From Hirundichthys speculiger (Eukaryota; Chordata; Actinopteri; Beloniformes; Exocoetidae): 64,000 bases of DNA. Within the stretch, counting starts at the first letter, position 1. Each line of letters opens with the position of its first letter. Location of the stretch: contig JAGFBZ010002028.1 in the NCBI GenBank assembly GCA_018398805.1, positions 558,001-622,000 on the forward strand, written 5' to 3'. The notes beneath the pieces were generated by a model. It was not told the origin of the DNA. It made no database searches and saw nothing but the letters and a program-made list of their open reading frames with translations. Of the stretch, positions 1 through 12,150 are shown in pieces. The position numbers were made by a program, and so were the translations under genes.

Positions 1-570
1 GAAAAGGTTCACACCGATCTCCTTCTCACTCAGAGTATTTAAGTGCCTGAGGTGGGAGTGAAATAGACAAGAAGAAGAAGAAAAGTCTGACACCTTCCAA
101 TTATCCAGTTAATATCTGACTCCAGTCGTGTTCTGGGGCAGAGAAGCTCTGACATTTTGCCGGGTAGCTGAATTTTGAGTTTTTTTTTTCTCTCTGCTAT
201 CAATAAATCTGTATGTTATTTATTCTATAACTGAGTAGCTTGCTGGCTTAAAATAAAAATTGATTATCAGAGCTTCTCAGGATCCAAAGCCATGACTTCA
301 ACTGGCCTGTGATTTATGTTTATATTTAAACCGCTGGTTAACCTTAATTTGGAAAGAAGCTGTCATGAAAGACGAAGGAGGCAGCAGTTTTTATACATTT
401 AGGAAGCTGCTAACTGGGCAGTTCTGCCCAAGGAGGCCATAAAAGGACACCAAAATGATCCATAGAAAACAAACAAACCAAAAGAAAACAATCTTTTTTT
501 TATTGACTATTTTCTGAATTAAAATCTAAGTCATTTTTGTACAAAATGTCAAATCTTTGTCAGGTAGAAC
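1..570. other. Intron 1 DNA, no gene seen
   Basis: AT-rich sequence without a recognisable exon, RNA gene or clear repeat. It is assigned to intron 1 of the NALF1-type gene only because that gene's terminal exons lie downstream on the + strand and no other gene intervenes. Confidence 0.45.
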
Positions 571-940
571 TACAGTCATGGAAAAAATTATTAGACCACC
601 ATTTTTTCTTCACTTTCTTGTTTATTTTAATACCTGGTACCACTAAACATCATCATGTGACTAAAACAGACAGAAAAGAAAACACTGAATGCATAAAAGC
701 AGTGTTTTTGGCAGTACAACGCCATAGCTATTGATGTAAAAACTTAAGTGATTTAGGTTATAATCAGGAAAACCATGGAAAATGGTAAGGTATCAGCTCT
801 TAAATAAAACTCTTATGAGCAATCTTTGTGGTTATCATTATGTTTGTCCAAACAAATGTACCTTTAGTTGTACCAGGCATTAAAATGAACAAGAAACTGA
901 AGAAAACAAGGGTGGTCTAATAATTTTTTCCATGACTGTA
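571..940. mobile_element. Tc1/mariner-type MITE with long TIRs
   Basis: A 370-bp non-autonomous element. The left end reads TACAGTCATGGAAAAAATTA and the right end is its reverse complement. The inverted arms match over about 78 bp with few mismatches. Both ends carry TA, the target duplication of the Tc1/mariner superfamily. The interior has no transposase, so it must have moved with enzyme supplied elsewhere. Superfamily placement rests on the TA flank and the long arms; I cannot name the family. Confidence 0.8.
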
Positions 941-954
941 CTTAAAAATTACGG

Positions 955-1970
955 TCAAATCCTGAAGCATTTGGACAGATGGTTTATTTAGTCCTTATAC
1001 ACCACTATAATGGATTAGAAACAAAACAATAAAGACATGATTAAAGTGTAGATGTTCTGCTTTGAGATGCTTCACAAAAATATGGCAGCGCATTTATGCA
1101 TTTATCAAATGGATAACTGACTGAAAAGAAGCTGAATAGCCAGGTGTGGTCAATTTCTTCATTATGAAGTCCAAGGAGATCTCAGTAAAAGTGAAGAAGG
1201 GCATCATTAGGTTGGAAAAACAAACGTCTATATGGGAGACAGCAAGTCAGAAGACCTCTGAAGACAGATTTCTTGTTGAAGAAAAAACAACAACAACATC
1301 AACAGAAATCAAGAATGCTTTGGGGAAGGTAGATGTATCATAGTCAGAATCTACGATCAAGAAACACCTGCATGAATGCAAATACAGATAATTTACAACA
1401 GGGTGCAAACCACTGGTAAGATTCAAGAACAGATAGGAAAAAAATCAGATTATTTGAACAGATGAAACCAAAGTATCAGAATGCTGGAAAGAGAAAAGTA
1501 TGGAGAAGAAAAAAAAAAAAACAAGTTTTGCATATACAGTAACTCTGTATAGTACTATATACATAGTACATAGTATATAGTACTATGTATAAAACAATGC
1601 TTTCTGCTCACATTCAACCAAATACTCCATAAGTGACGGGGCAATGCCTTCACAGTGCAGATGGATAATGACCCTAAACATACTGCAGAAACAACTTCTC
1701 AAAAGCAAATAAATCAAATATTTTTAAATGGCTGAGTCAGTCACCCGATTTCAGCCCAGTTGAGCGTGTTTCTGAAGACAAAACTGAAGGCCAGAAACCA
1801 AGCAGTAGCTGAACGTGGTGGCAGCGAAGGCCCTGAAAAGCATCTCCAGGGAGGAAACTCTGAATATGGTGATGCCCACTGGTTCCAAACCTCAGGCAGT
1901 CGTTGATGATAAAGGATTTTCACCCAAGTATCAAAAGTATGGTTCTTACCTCTTAAAGCTGGAAGTAGAC
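955..1970 (+). pseudogene. Degraded Tc1/mariner transposase remnant
   Basis: Remnant of a Tc1-like transposon. The catalytic-core block DNDPKHTAE is readable at 1661-1690. A second hallmark block, QSPDFSPVER, starts at 1738 but in another frame, so there is at least one frameshift between them. Upstream, the stretch from the GGTGTGGT at about 1143 through the AAGAAACACCTGCATGAATG region also resembles the family. The start near 955 resembles the left end of the copy at 45641 (AAG..TTTGGACA). Many stops and A-rich expansions show it is dead. The 3' end is indistinct. Confidence 0.75.
1547..1592. repeat. AT-rich palindromic cluster
   Basis: ATAGTACTAT occurs twice, with TACATAGTA between the copies, giving overlapping short palindromes. 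It sits inside the decayed Tc1 remnant and is probably expansion and decay of simple sequence. Confidence 0.5.
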
Positions 1971-3986
1971 ACTTTGATCAGATCTGGATTGTTTTATTTC
2001 ATTGTGGTGGAGCATGAAGCCAAATCACAACAACAAAGCGTCTCCATCTTTGAAATAAGGTCTTTAAAAGGCCATTTGACTAATTTTCATTACATACTCC
2101 ATTTATACTTTTTTGTTGTTCTTCCTCGTAGCAGATTCTTTCTTGTTTATTTATTTATTTATTTATCTGTTTGTGTCTGTGCTACTCTGCTCTGAAGTTG
2201 GCCAGTGATGCCACATCCGTAAGTCTTTACAGCAGTCAGGATGTAACAACATTTCTGTCTGAGACCGGAGACGTGTGGTGTTTGTTTGTTCACTGACTCT
2301 TAAATGGGGTCTGTTGTGTTAAACTGATATGTTAACACTAGTGAATATGTACCGTTATGTTTCCCGGAGCTTTTAACCAACACATTATTTAGACTTTTTT
2401 TCATAATTCTGTTTCTTGTTTGGCCTGAAGGATTGGTTTTTGCAGGCTCAAAGGCTCTGTGGCACTTAGATTGTGGTAATTATACTAATGGCTCATTTTT
2501 CCTCTAGCTCTCAGGCTACATCCTGGTTTTGAAGCAATGTTTTCCTTTTCATTTATCTGGAGCTAAATGAAGCATATAGCAAAATAAATGAACACAACGT
2601 CAGTTCACAGCATGGGGACTGTGAGGGGATGGTAGAGATTCATCAGGGTTTCCCGCCCCGAAGGAGGAGATGAGCTCTTAATTCAGGGTGCTCTACTGGC
2701 CGAAAAGGAATGAAAGATTCAACACAACATCAGTAACCAGTGTATGTCCACATAAAAATGTTAATGCTGGTGTTATCAACTGAGTGTGTACCTTATATGA
2801 AAAACATCCAATCGTCCATGTAGCTACTGTAGCCCAGAACGGCCTGTAGAGCAGACTTCAAAGCAGATCTTTTGCATTTTTTTTTACGCTCACTGTAGTT
2901 TAGGGGTACATAAACTGGACTCAGTGGGCCACAACATGTAGATTAAGGCACTGAAGGCCTCATTCATGGATTCATGGCATTCATGAAAATGCTAGTGCAC
3001 ATATGTTGTCGACATCGGACTTTTCAAAATAAATGCTTTTTTTATACCTATTTTCACATGATATATATATATTTTTAAGAGAAATATAACACAGTTATGT
3101 TAATTGTTAGCAGGCGAACGAGCATGCGGTAGCTATAACAGAAGAAAAAAAAACTAAATTGTTGAGGTTCCCATTGTCCTAAAGTCAACAGATCGATTAG
3201 TTGGAGCTGCAAAAAGAGCACAAAGTTTGTCGGCCAACAGACCTACAATTAAGGAAATTAGTGCACTTTGAATTTCATTTCTACCCATAATTAAAAAAAA
3301 AAAAAAAGTCTGTTAAAAGCAGTACATGGCTGGCTGCTGTGATATAACACGTAATGCAAGTTTAATCTTACCTTTGCTGTTCACTGTTGACTCCTGTGGA
3401 GGCACATGGATGTGTCAGTCAGTTACAGAGACAACACTTTGCTTCGTTGATGTTTTTTTTTTTCCTTGCATTCAGCTTTGTTGGACAGATGACGACATTA
3501 ACTGCATTAGTCACCTCTTTCCAGGCCTGTGCGTCACAAGTCATTGTCACGCCCACAACCCACTGACAAAGCAAAATCAAACATTTTTTTCTTTGCTCCA
3601 CTTCACTTAAAACTTCTTCTATTGCTGTGTCTGAACATTTTGTGTTCCCCACTGCTCTCTATTTTTTTTTTTTTAACCTTTTCCTCAGGTAGACGTGCAG
3701 GTTGAAGATTTCGTAAATGAGGCCTTTTATGTCATTACGTCTACAAAGTGTGTCCAACATTTGTTGAGACGTCACATAGTCAAAAACATAAACTGTTCAT
3801 TTTTGTCTTGAGTCACGGTTGAATGCTGGAATAGTTAGTACCCCCTTCTTTAATCCTATGATGTTTTTATGTAAAAATATGGCAACAAAAATCATTCGAT
3901 CACGCTGGTTCTCAGTAGTAAACAAATACAACCCATAAAGTAGACAAACAATAAAGTAGAACTGTTACTGTTACCATTTACCCATC
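1971..3986. other. Intron 1 DNA, simple repeats only
   Basis: No exon or RNA gene recognised. It contains a TTTA run at about 2143-2166, a short AT run at 3061-3072 and several A or T homopolymers (for example 3294-3307). The longest open frames here show no domain and no codon pattern I trust. Confidence 0.45.
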
Positions 3987-4095
3987 CATCTATTATCTAT
4001 ATCCACTATTCAGGGTCACAGGGAGCTTGTCCAAGCTGTGTTTGGGCGAAAGGCAGGGGTACACCATGGACATGTCACCAGTCCATTGCATGGGG
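3987..4095. repeat. Teleost dispersed repeat fragment
   Basis: It has the layout of a repeat common in fish genomes: a CCATCCATCTATTATCTATA start, then CAGGGTCACAGGGAGCTTG, GGGCGAAAGGCAGGGGTACA and a CACCAGTCCATTGCA end. I recognise the pattern from other teleosts but cannot assign the superfamily from this copy. Confidence 0.6.
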
Positions 4096-6829
4096 TATTG
4101 TTTTATTTAATTAAAAAACCCCACAAACTTCCTTGAGCAATACCAAGTACCTCCTTAGTGCTTCCATATGATATAAGAGGGCCAGTAGCAGCCATGTGCT
4201 GCTAATCACCATCCCTCAATGAAGTGATCAGCAGAGAGTGTGCAGATATCTATGAAAGCAGACACTGTCAGTTTTCAGGTCTGGAATCTTCAGGTGTGAG
4301 TTAACACAGTGCCAGTAGGGAAAGACATAAGCAGTCGCTGCCACACATCAATCTGGAAATTGATGGTGGTGGATGGTTGATGATCTGGGATTGTTTTGCA
4401 GCCACTGAGGTGACCATGTTTTCCAGTGTGTTCTCGAGGCAAACGTGAGGCTTCATTTTTGTTAAATAAACAGTGGTTCATTGTAATAAGTTATAATAAT
4501 CTAAAGTTGCGTTTGCCTAATACGCAAGATGCACTATGATCAGTTGATTTTGATTACATTTAGGGGACATTGAATGCGGTGACTTTACAATTACAAATTC
4601 AGGGTATCAGTTATTTCTTTTGAAGGGCACATACACAAGTAGAAGTGTTGGATTGTGGGGTATTTGTAACGGTTATGTTGATGGGTTTGTGTCTGTTCTG
4701 CAGGGGTCTTTCAACCAGTGTTCGAAGTGTTTTACGAGATCTGTCTCAATTCTTAAACATCCTGAAGTTTCCTGTAATGCACTCGACTGCCACTCAGGAA
4801 ATAAGTTCATGACAAGGGAAACCAGGCTTACTGCATCTAGAAATAGATCAGAAGTGAACCTCAGATAATCTTTAAAAAAAAAGACCAAAAAGAAACTTTA
4901 AAAAGAGAGCTTAAGAAGCTGGAACACTGATAAGTGTTGGACAAAAGGTAGGGGACCCTGACTTGCTTAAGGTAAGGTGAGAAACAAGAGTATTGCAGTT
5001 TACTCACTAATCTGTTTTGTTTCGTATATTTTTTATAATTATTGTAATAAGAAAAATCTCACGTGACACACAAAAAGTTTTTTAATCAAATAGGACCCAC
5101 TTGTCTTGGGGAAAGACCCCCCAACCATGCTGACATCCCTATCTTCATTTTGGATCTCTCCATGAAGAAAATGTCCCAGCGTCTGCCCGACATTATCACA
5201 GCACGAGATAAAAATATCTGCGCTTTCTCATAACTGAATAATCATTTGGAATGAATAATGAACTGGCAGAGCAGGTGTCTGCGCCCCAGTTCCTGCCTGG
5301 TAATCCTCCACATTTCACTCTCCAGCTTCTGCACGAAGTTCTTCCCTCTTTTTCCTGCTCTTAGCTCTGCCTCGACTCCAAATGCTTTCATGGAGTTTTC
5401 ACAGATCCCCAGGTCATCATGAAAATCTATTCTTAGCAGATGTTGTGTTCAAGTGGAAAAGGGGGACAGTGGGCACAGCATCCTTCCTCTCTAGATCCTT
5501 GTCAACCACACACATCTGCATTGATCCGCTGAGACGGGCAGCGGCTATACCAAGAAGTTGATCTCTATTGATTTGTGCCAAGTGCTCCATGTTCACTCAT
5601 CCTTCATTTGATCGAAGGCAGCTCCTTCGTCTGAAATAGGGCAGCGGTGAGATCCTGTTACTCTCCGAGACTGTTCAACTGTGCCATATGACCTGGGAGC
5701 AAGTCTAGAAAGAGATAAATATTCACAGCTTTTCAATCATGTGTTGTCTCTTTACCTACGATGCGGACAGCTATGCAGCTGCGCAGTGATGTGTGACAGC
5801 AGGAATACCGGTTCTCCGATGGGGAAACAAATCTAAACACAGATGGAGCTCTGCAGACAGGTGCATTTACCTGTTAGGTTTGACAAAGGGCTTTAGCTGC
5901 GGAGGTACCAATCTGTCATCTATGCAAAGGCTGTGACTTAAACTCAGCGTTAAAGGTCCAACTAGCAAATATTTGAGGTTTTTTTGTATCTCCATTTGGC
6001 TTTGTTAGTCCGTTTGCCCTACCCTTCAATTGCAATTTGGAAATAAGTTACATCTGCACTTGTTCTGCATCTAAAGAGATTAATAATACTCTATTAATCC
6101 CAAAGTGAAATTAAGTTGTTGCAAAAAAATTAGAATAGAATTAAAAAAAGACAAAATTGAACATAAACTATTGATTTCTATTCCCAGATTGTTATATCCT
6201 GCTTAGAAAACCATCAAGTCATGATTATTTTTACTACACTAACTATTAAGTCCTTGCAAAAAAATAAAAATCCCTAATTCTGTTCATGAGAGGGCTGAGA
6301 TGTTTTAATGTTGAGAAATATTGTTTTGTCTTTTACAGTTTTCTGTCTTCTGTTTGACATGTTGCCGCTAACACCACAGCAGCCTCAGACCTGAAGCCCT
6401 TAAAGCCGCTGTACAAACATTTTTTTAAATTAGTTTTATTCTCACATTGATAGAAAGTTATCAACCAACTTTGCAGCTTAACTCTGCTATCTGTAGAAAT
6501 ATAACTCTTCAAATCAGCTTTTCAGCTCAATAGCACTTTATTGATCCCAGAGAGAAAGTTCTTCACTATCAGTCTATCAGCCATTATTATAAAGGCAATT
6601 TCTATAAACTCGGGCACAGACATTTCTGCAACGGGAGCTCTTATTGCAACTCTTAGATCTTCAACAGTTGGCAAAACTATGAGATTTCCATGAATTTTAT
6701 GTCAGGTTGTAGATATTAGCCTCACCAGCCATCTGAATTCATTTCCACTTCAATGCAAAGAAATTATTTTCTGGGTTTGATTTTGGTATTTCAGGAGTCG
6801 GACTGGATAGGTAAACAACCAATCAGATA
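4096..6829. other. Intron 1 DNA with two LINE-tail scraps
   Basis: Mostly unrecognised sequence. Two short stretches, 6087-6122 and 6528-6565, read on the minus strand as GGGATTAATAGAGT and GGGATCAATAAAGT, the usual 3' tail pattern of fish L2/Rex1-type LINEs. The segment 5100-5960 is less AT-rich and free of obvious repeats, but no coding frame is convincing. Confidence 0.45.
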
Positions 6830-6935
6830 CATCATGATTGTTTGAAGGTAGAAAACAATGCAAAATTAATGATCTGTATTGCTTATTTAGGCTTGTTGCT
6901 TTCTTGATCAGAAGTGTCTGCAAAACCCCTCCAGG
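6830..6935 (+). repeat. Family Y repeat, partial copy
   Basis: Aligns with the inner part of the copy at 55930-56432. Shared landmarks are TTGTTTGAAGGTAGAAAA, a TGATGT/TGATCTGTA segment, GGCTTGTTGCTTTCTT and a GTCTGCAAAACCCC block. Neither end of the family is present, so this is a fragment. Confidence 0.6.
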
Positions 6936-7852
6936 TACTCAGGCTTCTTTTGGCACAAGTGTCTATAACTGTTACTCTATATGATGTGTTTTTAATAGGT
7001 TATATGTTTTTGTATTTCAGTTGTCTTATAAATGAAGTTTGGTGGAGGCTAAAAGAAAAAAAACCCAAATATGTCAGGAATCTTTCTAAAGCACTGTCTT
7101 GAATATTTAACAACCAAATTTGAAGTTAGAATTACTATATCCTTGCATGAAAACATCTTAAAAAATACTTTGCCTGACGTCTCAGGCAAAAGTCACCCAG
7201 CATTACTGGACGTGCTTATACTGGTCATGTTTATACTGGTCATGTTTAGTGAAATAATATGGCCCAGTCTAATGATACTGTACTGATCTGGCAGATTCAT
7301 TGGGTTTGTTTCCCAGCTTCTTGAGGTGTTAAAAGTTCATTTGTGTGTTAGCAATTTAATTTAGTGTTACGTTGTGATCGTTATTAACAGTTTGACTCTC
7401 CATTCTTTCTTATTCCTTCTTTTGATCTGTGTAAATTAGTGCTTTCTGTCTCACCCTTAGTTAAGTTTAATGAGTACCCTGTGACTTCAGTAACCTATGT
7501 TTATAAAAGTTGAGACAAAATCTATTATGCATATTGCTACAGTAAATTGTGTAAGTGTTCTCATTGACGGTGCTGCTTCTTCACAGATGTGGGGAGACAA
7601 TAAGCAGCTACAATGACTATCTTTGTTACATATGACAATGTAATTTCCTTTTTGTGCATTTAGCTTTGTGTCTCAACCAACGTCATGCAGTAATGTGGAA
7701 AAATATATCATTTTCTTTTTGATGCAACACCTGTTCACCTGAACAAGCACGCGCACGAGTGAAGTCAGTGGTTCAAAGATAGATCTGTTTTAACCAGACT
7801 ACGGCTCACATGTATTTACCGTATGAGCATCGGTCAGAATATTGATTGAGAT
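6936..7852. other. Intron 1 DNA, nothing recognised
   Basis: No gene or named repeat. A short direct duplication of TTATACTGGTCATGT lies near 7217-7246. Confidence 0.4.
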
Positions 7853-8226
7853 GTGTCATATAGGGGTGAGTATTGGCAAGGGCCTCACAATATGATATGT
7901 ATCGTGATACTTGGTCACGATACGATATTATTGCGGTTTTGCGATATATTGCGATATTAAAAGTAGAGATGAAAAATCAAGCTGCTGTTTATGTTCATCA
8001 GATGATATTGATCATTTAGAGGGCAAATGAGGGCAAATGTGAAGCAAAACTATTTGCTTCAAAACAGCCTATTTATTGTTTATTATTAGTGTTTTTGCAC
8101 ATTTAAGTAAATGAATGAATTTTCCTAAAAAATCAATATTGGGAGCTGAAAAATCGATATTATATCGGGCGGCCGAAAATCACGATATATCGCCAAATCG
8201 ATTTTTTTCACACCCCTAGTGTCATA
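7853..8226. mobile_element. Non-autonomous hAT element with 8-bp TSD
   Basis: The element body is 7861-8218 (358 bp), bounded by TAGGGGTG and CACCCCTA. It is flanked by a perfect 8-bp duplication, GTGTCATA, at 7853-7860 and 8219-8226. The subterminal regions are rich in CGATAT motifs on both sides. Eight-bp duplications and TA-RGGGTG ends are the signature of the hAT superfamily. There is no transposase inside. The exact duplication suggests a fairly young insertion compared with the Tc1 remnants. Confidence 0.88.
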
Positions 8227-8697
8227 TCATCCAGATGCCAACATTGACAGTCGGTCTGAACGCACAAAAAAGCCAGTATATTTTCATCTGTAACAAAAAA
8301 AAAGTATCATTGGCTGGCGGCCACATTAATTCACTAAACATGAGCACGTACAGTAACCTGTGATGCTCTTGGTTAACTGAGAGGCTGAACCGCCCTCACT
8401 GGGCTAACATCACCGTACAACTACCTACATGAGGTAACATATACGTTAGCCTGCACAGTACGCACATATGTAACTATTGTATTCAATAGACAACATGATC
8501 CATTCCACACAGTCGTCACAAAGCATTATCTCGCGCAAATATCACGTATCTTTAAAGAAGTTTGAAAGCAATGTCAACTTCCGTTTCGTCCTCTTCTGTT
8601 GTAAGGCTTCCACTGTGGCTTTTTGTTGTTGTGTTGCGGCTTTTGCAGCTGAGTTGACACATCTCGGCCGCCATAATTCTGGGATATTTTATCATAA

Positions 8698-9320
8698 TAT
8701 TTTTTTTATGACCGTTAACCGAAGCCCTTTAACGATTAATAACCGTTAACCGATAAGTCTGGGAGGGTTGGCTGCCGCGATGTTGCGCGCGTTGTCGTGG
8801 ATGCATGCGGACACTTCCCCGTGTATACTCTCGCGGCAATGTGTCGCCGTCAGCTTGTCGCAGAGATGCCGCCGTCACTTTTGATTTATACTAGCGCGGT
8901 CTCTGCTATGTTATTCCCCGCCACAACGCAAGAGCGACAATCACGAACTAGCTAAACTTACTAAACTTATCTCTTGCGTTTTTCCACTTCCTCACCGTCT
9001 CGGTCGTATCCAGACCCACATTCATTGCAATCTCCCTCCATGAATTACTAGAATATGTGCTGTCTTTGTAGTGGGGAGAACCAGAATCGTACAGATGTGG
9101 GTACTTCCTCATTTTTTTCGATGACTTGCTCTTTTCTACGCGGATGTAGAATTGACCAATCAGAGGTCAATTATGCGGATGTAGAATTGACCAACCTGTT
9201 GACATGCCCCCATGAGTTGATTGAATTACGTAGCTTAAAAACATTATTGACCGTTAGCATTAATCGGTTAGAGTTACTGTTATCTGTTAACGGTTAAACG
9301 GTTAACCATGTGCATCCCTA
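8698..9320 (-). mobile_element. 5'-truncated hAT-type element, sister of 25822-26436
   Basis: Closely similar along its length to the complete copy at 25822-26436: GACCGTTAACCG-rich left part, a GC-rich core and an ACCATGTGCATCCCTA right end at 9320. The left terminal TAGG end and the left target duplication found in the other copy are not visible here, so the left end is lost or rearranged. It carries the MADF-like fragment described separately. Strand is given by that reading frame. Confidence 0.75.
8948..9112 (-). pseudogene. MADF-like domain fragment inside hAT-type element
   Basis: A 54-residue open frame on the minus strand, ATG at 9112 and stop at 8948-8950. It reads as the first half or more of a MADF (Adf-1-type Myb/SANT-like DNA-binding) domain: a YPHLYD start, then KDS and SNSWREIA, then VRKWKNARDKF, with the tryptophans W25 and W43 spaced as in the family. 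A full MADF domain is about 80-90 residues, so the C-terminal part is missing. The frame stays open longer than in the sister copy (26101-26247). A functional gene is unlikely; a captured or ancestral transposon coding segment is the better reading. Confidence 0.65.
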
Positions 9321-10399
9321 ATTTCGACCATATTTGTCTCGATGCAGACTTCGAATTGGAACAGAATTTCAGCTGCGACTGTGACTGTACACATATTGAG
9401 AAACGCTCTGGTATCGATTGGAAGACATCAAAAATGTTGGACCGTGGAGTCGGAGCGCTGGTAAATGACTGGTGCTGGTTTTGCGGTAAAGATTTGCTGA
9501 TCCAAAGTCTTATTAGCTGTGTAGCTGTCTTGGTTGTTTTGAGTAGAGGCTCTTGAATGCTAATAAATGTCTATTTCAGACTCATTTCATGAGAGCAAAT
9601 CTGTGCAAAGTGAAATGACATACCGCAGCACATTAGCATAACATCCCACCCACAAGTCAATGCAAGAAACCTCGTCATCTTCTTTTGAGCTTAAAGGTAG
9701 TTAAACGTAACATGATGATACATGCTCATTGTTGCACATGTATTGTTTGATTCTGTATGGGCTTCCATTTCTCAAAACTGTATTTTTTTTTCTTTTATCA
9801 CTCATTCACCTTCATCTCTGAATCAAGACATTATTGGTATCTGGAAGGTTTAGCTGTCTGCCCAGCTGCTTTTCTGTTTTGGTTTCCCTTCAAGGCTCTA
9901 ACTTAAGTGATCCTTTTTCAGCGACGGGCCTCCATTCAGTTTGCAATCTATCGTTCGCTTGCTGACCAAGTGCAGCAGCAACCAGCTGGAGGGACAAAAC
10001 TGTCAGTTTAGCAGCCAGAGAGAAATGCATTTTAGCAAAACTTAACAATTGATATTTCACATCAAAGGAATGCTAATGTAGCTCAGTCATTATCAGTCAT
10101 CGTCATTGCGTCATTGCAATGGCAGTTTTGTGCAACTTTTTGTGTCAAAACGTTAAGACTGTGGAACCTTCCCCGCGGTCATTTCTATCAGCCACAGTTT
10201 CTCGTTTCCTCCTGGAAATGACGGCCCAGGAATTGCTCCGCAGTTGCCTCAGCTGCGCATCAGCGTGGTGGTTTTGATTTTGGATTTCATCTGCAGACGC
10301 ACTCTTTGTGTTGCCAGGATTTTTACATGTGCAACGTCGAACCTGCACTCACATGCGGGCGCTGCTGGAGCTTTGATTTGCTCTCCTGCTCTTCCCACA
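9321..10399. other. Intron 1 DNA, nothing recognised
   Basis: No exon, RNA gene or clear repeat. The open frame at 9308-9556 starts inside the transposon end and has no family resemblance. Confidence 0.4.
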
Positions 10400-11030
10400 G
10401 AACCTCCTACTTGACAACAAGCCATAGATACGCACTCCCGTCCTCAGATGCGTCCCTCTCCTGTTCGTACGGTTTCCCTATCTGCATGAGTGCACCGTAA
10501 TCACGGAGCCTCTCTTAAAACCGCTGCCCTTGTCAGCTGTTTATTTACAGTTCATGTCAGCTGACACGGCGTGCGTCTCTGCTCGTGCGTTGATGAAAGA
10601 CCGTTGCGGTGCACTGCAACCCCCTTCCTCGACCAGCTTTTTTACGAGAGTCATGCAGCGATGAGCTCGTGTGGGATTTTTTTTCCCCCATTGTGCCGTC
10701 CTGCTGCGGCTTTGAACGCTGACCTTGGAGAGGGTTTGTCCCCCCCCCCCCTCGAAACGCCTGGCCCACTCCACGGCAGCCCCATTCATGAATGGACGGA
10801 TCCCTGAGCAGAATGCTAACGAGGCGGAGGGGGGGAGGAGAGAGGACGGAGCGCTGCTGCAGTGCTCAGCATCGCTTCCATATTGTTTTAACCGTTAAGC
10901 ACCATCGGGGAGAGGGGTAGTTCTTCAAAGGTAGCAGCGGACCTGGGGGGACGGAGGGTAACCCCGTTAATAGGCCTCAGTGGCATGACTCTTACAGATG
11001 CGTCCCCTCTGGCGTACAGTAATGCCCATC
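10400..11030. promoter_or_regulatory. CpG-rich stretch, possible CpG island or alternative promoter
   Basis: This segment stands out from the surrounding AT-rich intron: it is GC-rich with many CG dinucleotides, especially 10560-10640 and 10780-10990, and has purine-rich GGAGGGGGGGAGGAGAGA tracts and C runs. A possible splice donor (GGAGGGTAACC) sits near 10955-10965. No long conserved open frame is present, so this is not the missing large first exon of the NALF1-type gene. It could be an internal promoter, a noncoding RNA start or simply a GC-rich island. This is inference from composition only. Confidence 0.35.
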
Positions 11031-12044
11031 AAGGCTGCAGACTAATACTAATTAATGATAGATTGGAACAGGAATGAATTGATTTAGGTAGCGAGATGTT
11101 TTTGGTTTCTCAGCATCTGTGACACTGTTTGGATCGTACCAGATTCATTAAACCACCAGTTAGCTAATGAGCCATGAAATTCTTAGATATACCGGATACA
11201 ACCATGCTCTCCTTGATGTCTTAATTACCCATTATGTCTTACCCAGCTATGTTTTTTTTTTAAAAAACACAAGGTAATTAAATTTTTTTTTTCTTGTTTT
11301 GAAAGTATTGGTGGAAACCAGAATTTTCTGGATGAAAAATTAATAAAAAGGAATTTTCATCCCACTTCCCTCGCTGCAGCTCTTTTCTGCCTGGGTTGTG
11401 AAGCTTGTCGACACGTTTATTTTTTATTTGGACTTGAGAATCATCTCATGATGTGTGTGTGTGGTGTTTTTTTTCACCAGAAAATTGTCAGACTGTTATG
11501 ATGGCAAACATGTATTGTCACCACTTCTTTTATAAGAGATCAGTTCAGCCAGTTTGTTGAATGCATCCCTTGAATCTATAATCTCTTTTCTGTAAACTCA
11601 CCGTGTTTACTTGTACAGTGTGTTAAATTAAAATCAGCACAAAAGGAACTCAGTATGTCTCCCTCGTGGGGAGGTTAAGCTGCTTTGACAAAAAAAAAAT
11701 TCACTCTGTCCAATATTTACTCTATACTGATCTTACGCTTAATGATTTTACAAGTGAGTTCAAGGCTGCACACAATTTTCCGTAGACAGAAGAAAATCTT
11801 GAAGAGCCTTGAGGGATTTTTTTTTGGCTTTGTAAAAAACTAGTTGCTCTCACTTCCTGTCGGTCCTGAACGTCACCTTCGGTAGTGCTTCTGTTCATTT
11901 TAGCTGCGTGTCAGGGAGCGACGGCTCGTCAGAGACCTCAGCTACGTGGTGCATTTTAAACTGAATGACAAGTTGGCCTCCCTCGTTCCATCCTCCCTCA
12001 TTCAAGCGCCAACATCCCCTTCTTACCCAGGGGGGTGAAGCCAA
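11031..12044. other. Intron 1 DNA, homopolymers only
   Basis: A/T homopolymer tracts and a short GT run (about 11453-11465). No gene seen. Confidence 0.4.
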
Positions 12045-12150
12045 ATTGGTAGTAACTGCAATTCCTCGGCCGACCACTAGGTGCTGGCTCCAAACAGCAA
12101 CAGAGCAAATCCCTATTAACCCCCATGTTAAAAAGCCTGGTTCAATGAAT
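12045..12150 (-). repeat. Family X repeat, end fragment
   Basis: Carries the hallmark GCAATTCCTCGGCCGACCAC followed by TAGGTGCTGGCTCC and CCCCCATGTTAAAA. The same order appears at 19295, 30385 and 34760, and in reverse complement at 19440, 22257, 43780 and 51400. Confidence 0.6.

Noticed and set aside
1815..2195. 126-codon frame starting in the Tc1 remnant
   Set aside because: Its first part is decayed transposase read out of its original context and the rest is T-rich simple sequence; not a gene.
10541..10807. Overlapping open frames in the CpG-rich stretch as the missing NALF1 first exon
   Set aside because: That exon should encode roughly 300 residues with a hydrophobic segment and a cysteine-rich start; the frames here are under 85 codons and show neither.
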